From Elgaria multicarinata webbii (lineage: Eukaryota > Chordata > Lepidosauria > Squamata > Anguidae), in NCBI RefSeq assembly GCF_023053635.1, contig NC_086171.1:54116181-54180180 (forward strand): a stretch of 64,000 nt of DNA, given 5' to 3'. Position 1 is the first letter of the stretch; every line of letters starts with the position of its first letter. Below the pieces are notes generated by a model. That model ran no database searches. It was not told the origin of the DNA and saw nothing but the letters and a program-made list of their open reading frames with translations. Below, in pieces: positions 55,601 to 61,600 of this stretch. The position numbers and the translations under genes are program-made.

Positions 55601-58600
55601 GCTCTCGTAACCTCCAGGTGTCCATTACAATGCGTTATTTGTGGGGCTGCCATGAAACGCTACTCAGAAACATAAGAGAGTAATCCTTTGGCCTCCAGAC
55701 ATTGCCTGAAGGGCCATAGCATACTGAGGATTTCCCCTTTGATGCTGTAGATAGATCTATGGCCTGGGGGTGGGTGGGGGTGGATCCCCGCTGGGATTCC
55801 CCCCCCACCTCCCAGCCACTGCAGAAGGCTCTGTGGCAGCTCCCTCTCCTGAGGTTGGTGTTGCAATGACCTCAGGAAGGGAGGAACTGGGCATTTGGGT
55901 GCAAGACTGGGTGGGAAGGAGAGAGAAAGTAGATCTTTTGGGACCACAAGCCTCTCAGTTCTCATCCCTACCCTCAGCCAGGTCGGTGAGCTAGATGGGC
56001 TCAGAGGACTGTCCAGCTCAAAAGGCAAACAAAAACAAAAACCAGAGAAGCTGTGAAATCCTCTGCTGCTGCTCCCACCCTGCCTGCCTCTTGCTGGCAG
56101 GGCTTAGAATAGATGGGGAGCCTTCCATCAAGCGAGTGTCAGTTCAGTAGGATTGTGCTCCCGATTATTCCAAAACACAGGTTGCAGGATTACTTAAACT
56201 AGGAGTGACAGATGGTAACATGTCCCACCTATCCTAAAACAGTTTCATTGATAGCTGATCTGTTTCCAAGCACGGAGCAAAGTACTTACCTGTAAAGCCC
56301 TGAATGGCTTGTGCCTTCTGGCTAGCTAGAGGAGCACCCACCTCCACATGAACCAGGTTGTATGTTCAGATCTCAAATGGAAGTCCTCCTCTGAGCCTCT
56401 CCCTTCAGAGGTGAAGCAAGAGGCAGTGAGGAGGAAGGCCATTTTGGTGGTGATGACCTCTTCCTTGGGGATTCTGGTCTTGTACCCACTCTGATAATTT
56501 TTCTGCACCAGGTGAAGACCTTTTTAGTTGTCCAGGCTTTTAAAGTTTTTATCTTTTATGCTATTTCATTTTAAACTTTTATTCTGTTGTGTATTTTCTT
56601 TAAAAACTGTGTTTTTATTTTTGGGCATTTTTTTATTTTTTTTTACTGTTTGTTCTGTTGTTATCCCTGGTGCAGTTTTTATGTAAGATGTTTTAGGTGC
56701 AGAGTGATGGAAAGCTGGGGTACAAATGTTAAGAACAAACAAACAGTTGTGTGGGTGTCTCCTTGCAAAAAGACTTATTTTCTGCCTCATTTGCAGACAG
56801 CTGCGATATGGTGCAGATGAGATTGAGAAGTGCCTCATGGAAGTATCACATAATAGCTAAAATGTAGTCAAGAAAAGCTCTGATTGAATCTATTTCTTGT
56901 ATAGGTGTTGGGGACCTTCTTCATTACAGGCTTCCTAGTGAATACCTTCGCGGTAAAGACAGAGAGCGGGCCGTCCTTACTGCAATTCGACAGAATCTGA
57001 AGAAAGCTAATTACCACAATTTTGAAACATTATTACAAGCATTTAGGCATTGTGATAAGGTTAGTGTTGTGCCAAAAGGTCATATGCATTTCATGTGAAT
57101 CCTGTGTGAAATATGTACATTCATTTGTCAGTGTTGTACTTGAATAATATACATATTTCAGCCATAAATATTTACTTGCGTATGAAGAGCAGGACACAGC
57201 CTTTCTTTTATGTCACTGGGTGATAGCATGATTGACTTTATATGGATACAATTCTTTGCCTACAGAGGCAGTATCCCTCTTAGCTGGTTCCCATGATCAA
57301 GCAGTGCACTGCTGCATATCTAAACCATAGTGGGCTGCAGCACGTCCAAGCAGCCATTTTTAATATCTAAGCCATGGCTTCTTGTGTCATCTGAACCCAA
57401 CCAGGGTGACTTGTTGGCATGTTTAACAAACAATTGAAAGGATTCAAGGATATGGGGCCAGGCTGCATTACCAGAGCCTCGTGTGGCGCAGAGCGGTAAA
57501 GCAGCAGTTTCTGCAGCTGAAACTCTCCCCATGGCCTGAGTTCGATCCCAGCAGAAGCTGGTTTCAGGCAGCCGGCTCGGGTCGACTCAGCCTTCCATCC
57601 TCCCGAGGTTGGTAAAATGAGTACCCAGTTAGCTGGGGGAAAGGTAATAATGGCCGGGGAAGGCAACGGCAAACCACCCCGCTATAAGGCCTGCCAAGAA
57701 AACGTCAGCGAAAGCTGGCGTCCCTCCAAGAGTCAGTAATGACTCAGTGCTTGCATGAGAGGTTCCTTTCCTTTCCTTTCCTGCATTACTAACTGAGAAG
57801 GAGAGAAATATTATGGATTTATACTTTAAAGACAATGCTTCCCAGTAGTTAACAAACAACCCACAACCCTAAAACAGGCCATGGGTTCTGTTAAGTATAT
57901 GAAAAGAAATACTTGCTTAGTCATTAAAATTGTGTGTGTATGGCTATCTCAGGGTTAAACAGAGAAAGTCTATCTGTGGGCAATTACCTTGAGATAGAGG
58001 CTGTTCTGGGAACCTTGCCAAGATTCTAAGTTAGCCTCATCACAGCTGTATGTAATGTAGATAAGAATTGTGTAAGTTGTGTATATAGTTTCTCACTTGT
58101 GTAAAATGGAACTGATCGCTGCTCTCTGATCACTGCTCTATGATCACTGCTCTCTGTGTATGCCTCAGTGTGCTGATCTGAACTGATCTGAATTGGACTG
58201 CACAGAAGCCTGAAGGAAATAAACCAGCTCTGCTGTGTAAGACCTGCGTGATGTGTGTTTGTTTCTGAGCACAAACAGAGTTCCAGAAGGAGAAAAGTTC
58301 TGGCACAATAACCCAACAAAGGTTATGGGCCCAGTCCAGTCCAGGAAGCCTACGCCAGCCTAACCCAGGCAGAAGAACCAGAACTTGGTGGGAACGGTGC
58401 AGTATCAGAACCAGGAGTCTGCTAAAACAGAAGACTGTTGATGGAGGAAGACATCAAGCTAAAGCCAGTGCTGCAAAGTGAGGAATAATCTCAGTCGGCT
58501 GACTCTGAGGAGGACTCTGAGCAGGAGGACGGTGAGATACCAATTCCTAAAGCAGAGGGAATGGCAGGAGCTAATATGTCTGGTTTGCATCAATTGTTAG

Positions 58601-61600
58601 AAAAGCTGAATGACTCTAACTATGCATTATGGTCTTACAAAATGCAAATGTATCTGATTCAGGCTGAACTGTGGTATGTAGTCACAGAGGATCCACCAGA
58701 TAGAGCAGATCCACAGAATGCTAAATGGTTTAAGGACGATGCAAAAGCAATGGCAGTTATTGCATTAGCTGTGGAAGACTCTCAAATTTCCTTCATTCAG
58801 TTTTTGAATACATCAAAAGAGTGCTGGGATGCGCTACAAGCTGTATATCAAAGAGAAACAGCGGGCAGTAAAGTAATTCTAACCCGGAAACTGTATGGAA
58901 TGAAGCTGAAACTAGGGGAGTCTATGTCAAACCATTTGAAAAGCATGAGAGAAATCTTCAATCAACTCAGGGCACGAGGGATGGAGTTTACAACTATACA
59001 CCAAGTCTATGTGATTTTGTCAAGTCTTGATTCATCGTACGACGCGGTTGTCACCATGATGGAAAGTCAAGAGGAGAAAAATTTAACCCTCGAGTATGTA
59101 GCTGGAAAACTACTGGAAACCTATGAAAGAAGACAAGCTTCAAAACAACAGAGCCTTAAACTTCCTGTGGCTGAATTTCAACAAAGCCATAAATCTTCTG
59201 ACGTGGTGGCTGCATTAAAGGCAAGGAAATGCTTTAACTGTGGTTCCACAGGACACTTAAGGCGGGATTGCAACAACAAGAAGAAAAAGCAGTCAACAGC
59301 AAAGTGGAGAGAAGAAAACAACGTGAATGAAGCTGAATCAACAAAGAAGTGTCTTCTAGCAAGAGTCAAAGAGACAATGAATCCTTGGTTTTTGGACTCT
59401 GGGGCTTCAATAAGTATGGCAAAAGACAAACTTTCATTTGTTACCTTGGAAACTTCTACTTCAGAGCAAAAGTGTGTTACCCTTGCAAATGGAACAAAAA
59501 TCCAGATTTGTGGTGTGGGTAATGTATATTTTGATTGTCTGGGAGTTGAACTACAAAGTGTTTTATATGTACCAGAATTAGAAACAAACCTTCTAAGTGT
59601 GTTTCAGTTAACAGAAATGGGGTATGAGGTTTGTTTTACTGAAGAAAATTGTACTATAAAACAGGGAAACAAGGTGTGTGTGCAAGGAATAATGAAAGAA
59701 TCTTTGTATGTGATTAATACTTGTACAGAAAATGAAGTTGTAGCCAGCAAAGTCACAACAAAAACAATAGCCAATTGCAAACCACACCAAGAGTGTATCC
59801 ATTTAACTCATAAAAGGTTTGGTCATGCTAACTATAAAACAATTTCTAAGATTCCAGAATTGTGTGAAGGGGTGAAAATCAAACCATGTTCTAACTATGT
59901 AGAATGTAATGTATGCAGTGAAACCAAGTGTCATAAGTCAAACATTCCAAAACATAGTGAGAGAACAACAAAAAGAATTTTTGAATTAATTCATGCAGAT
60001 CTTGCAGGTCCTTTTGAGACAAGTCAAGGAGGAAACAAATTTTTCTTGTCTATTGTTGATGATTACAGTAGATTTGGATTTGTGTATGTGTTAAAACAGA
60101 AGAGTGAAACTTTTGGAAAGTTCAAAGCCTTTGTTAAGTGGAGTAAAAATAGATTTAAAGAACCTATAGCTAATCTAAGAACGGACCGGGGAGGTGAATT
60201 TCTTAGCAACCAATTTAAAAAATTCCTCAGTGATGAGGGTATACAACATGACCTTACTGCTCCATATTCACCATTTCAAAATGGAGTTGCAGAAAGGAAA
60301 AACAGAACCTTGCAGAACATGTTAAGAGCTCTATTGAAAGAGTCAGGATTGTCTAATCTGTTCTGGGCAGAAGCTTTGTCCACCTCAAATTATTTGTTAA
60401 ACAGGCTTTACCACTCTGTACATGAAAAAACTCCATATGAAATGTTTTACAAAAGAAAACCTAGAGTGTCACATATAAGGGTTTTTGGAAGTAAATGTTT
60501 TGCTCATATTCAGAAAGAAAACAGACCAGGAAAACTAGCTCAAAGAGGTTTGGAATGTAAACTGTTGGGATATGATACACAAACAAAAGGCTATCGTTTG
60601 TGGTCTCCATATCACAAAAGTGTAATTGTGAGCAGAGATGTAGTTTTTCATGAACAAATGCAGGAAACAAAACAGTATGTAAGTTTGCCTGTAGAACAGA
60701 AAGCTGTAGAAACAGAAGAAATTCCTGAACAATCTCAGCAAGAGAGGGAGGGGGAAGAAACTGTAAAGGAGGAAACTATGCCTGTAACTATGCCAAGACG
60801 ATCAGAAAGGGAACGCAAAGCTCCAATTCGTTACTCAGATGAATACCAAAGCAAACAGGTTTCTCATAGAGCTTTACTAATAGCCTATGAACCTACTTCA
60901 TTTGAGGAAATTCAGGAAATGGAACCTACAGAAGCTCAGGGCTGGCATGAAGCAATGTCAGAGGAAATCAGAGCAATGGAAAAAAAATGAAACGTGGGAG
61001 CTAATACCTTTACCTGAAGGTCATAAAGCCATTACCTGTAAATGGGTATTCAAAGTAAAACAAAATGAGAAAGGACAGGTGGAACGTTCAATGGTAAAAC
61101 ACAAAGAGATGTTTTAAAGCTGGGTCTCAGATTGCAACACAATTTAAACAACATGCGCAAGAGGAGGACTGTTAAGTATATGAAAAGAAATACTTGCTTA
61201 GTCATTAAAATTGTGTGTGTATGGCTATCTCAGGGTTAAACAGAGAAAGTCTATCTGTGGGCAATTACCTTGAGATAGAGGCTGTTCTGGGAACCTTGCC
61301 AAGATTCTAAGTTAGCCTCATCACAGCTGTATGTAATGTAGATAAGAATTGTGTAAGTTGTGTATATAGTTTCTCACTTGTGTAAAATGGAACTGATCGC
61401 TGCTCTCTGATCACTGCTCTATGATCACTGCTCTCTGTGTATGCCTCAGTGTGCTGATCTGAACTGATCTGAATTGGACTGCACAGAAGCCTGAAGGAAA
61501 TAAACCAGCTCTGCTGTGTAAGACCTGCGTGATGTGTGTTTGTTTCTGAGCACAAACAGAGTTCCAGAAGGAGAAAAGTTCTGGCACAATAACCCAACAG

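Larger units (their letters stand above)
54971..56904. other. EFHB: EFHB intron 8
   Basis: It contains a 449-bp TIR element (55048-55496) and an old L2 (56240-56755). 55500-56230 has no recognised element. Several long frames at 55040-56030 are chance products of GC-rich text. Confidence 0.65.
57889..61599 (+). mobile_element. Ty1/copia-family LTR retroelement, very young
   Basis: Two 430-bp LTRs (57889-58318, 61170-61599) begin TGTT and end AACA and look identical. GGTTC flanks both outer ends (57884-57888, 61600-61604). The primer site is at 58321-58334 and a polypurine tract (AAGAGGAGGA) at about 61159-61168. The coding part starts near 58561 and contains, in order, a gag domain (KLNDSNYALWSYKMQMYL), a CCHC zinc knuckle (CFNCGSTGHLRRDC), an aspartic protease site (FLDSGAS), a GAG-pre-integrase His motif and a copia-type integrase core (HADLAGPF, RTDRGGEF, NGVAERKNR). 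A full reverse transcriptase-RNase H set was not recognised, so the copy is not whole (roughly one or two breaks). Identical LTRs put the insertion very recently. Confidence 0.93.

Noticed and set aside
55040-56028. Frames of 120-144 codons on both strands
   Set aside because: They overlap a TIR element and GC-rich text, are mutually overlapping, and show no recognisable motif.
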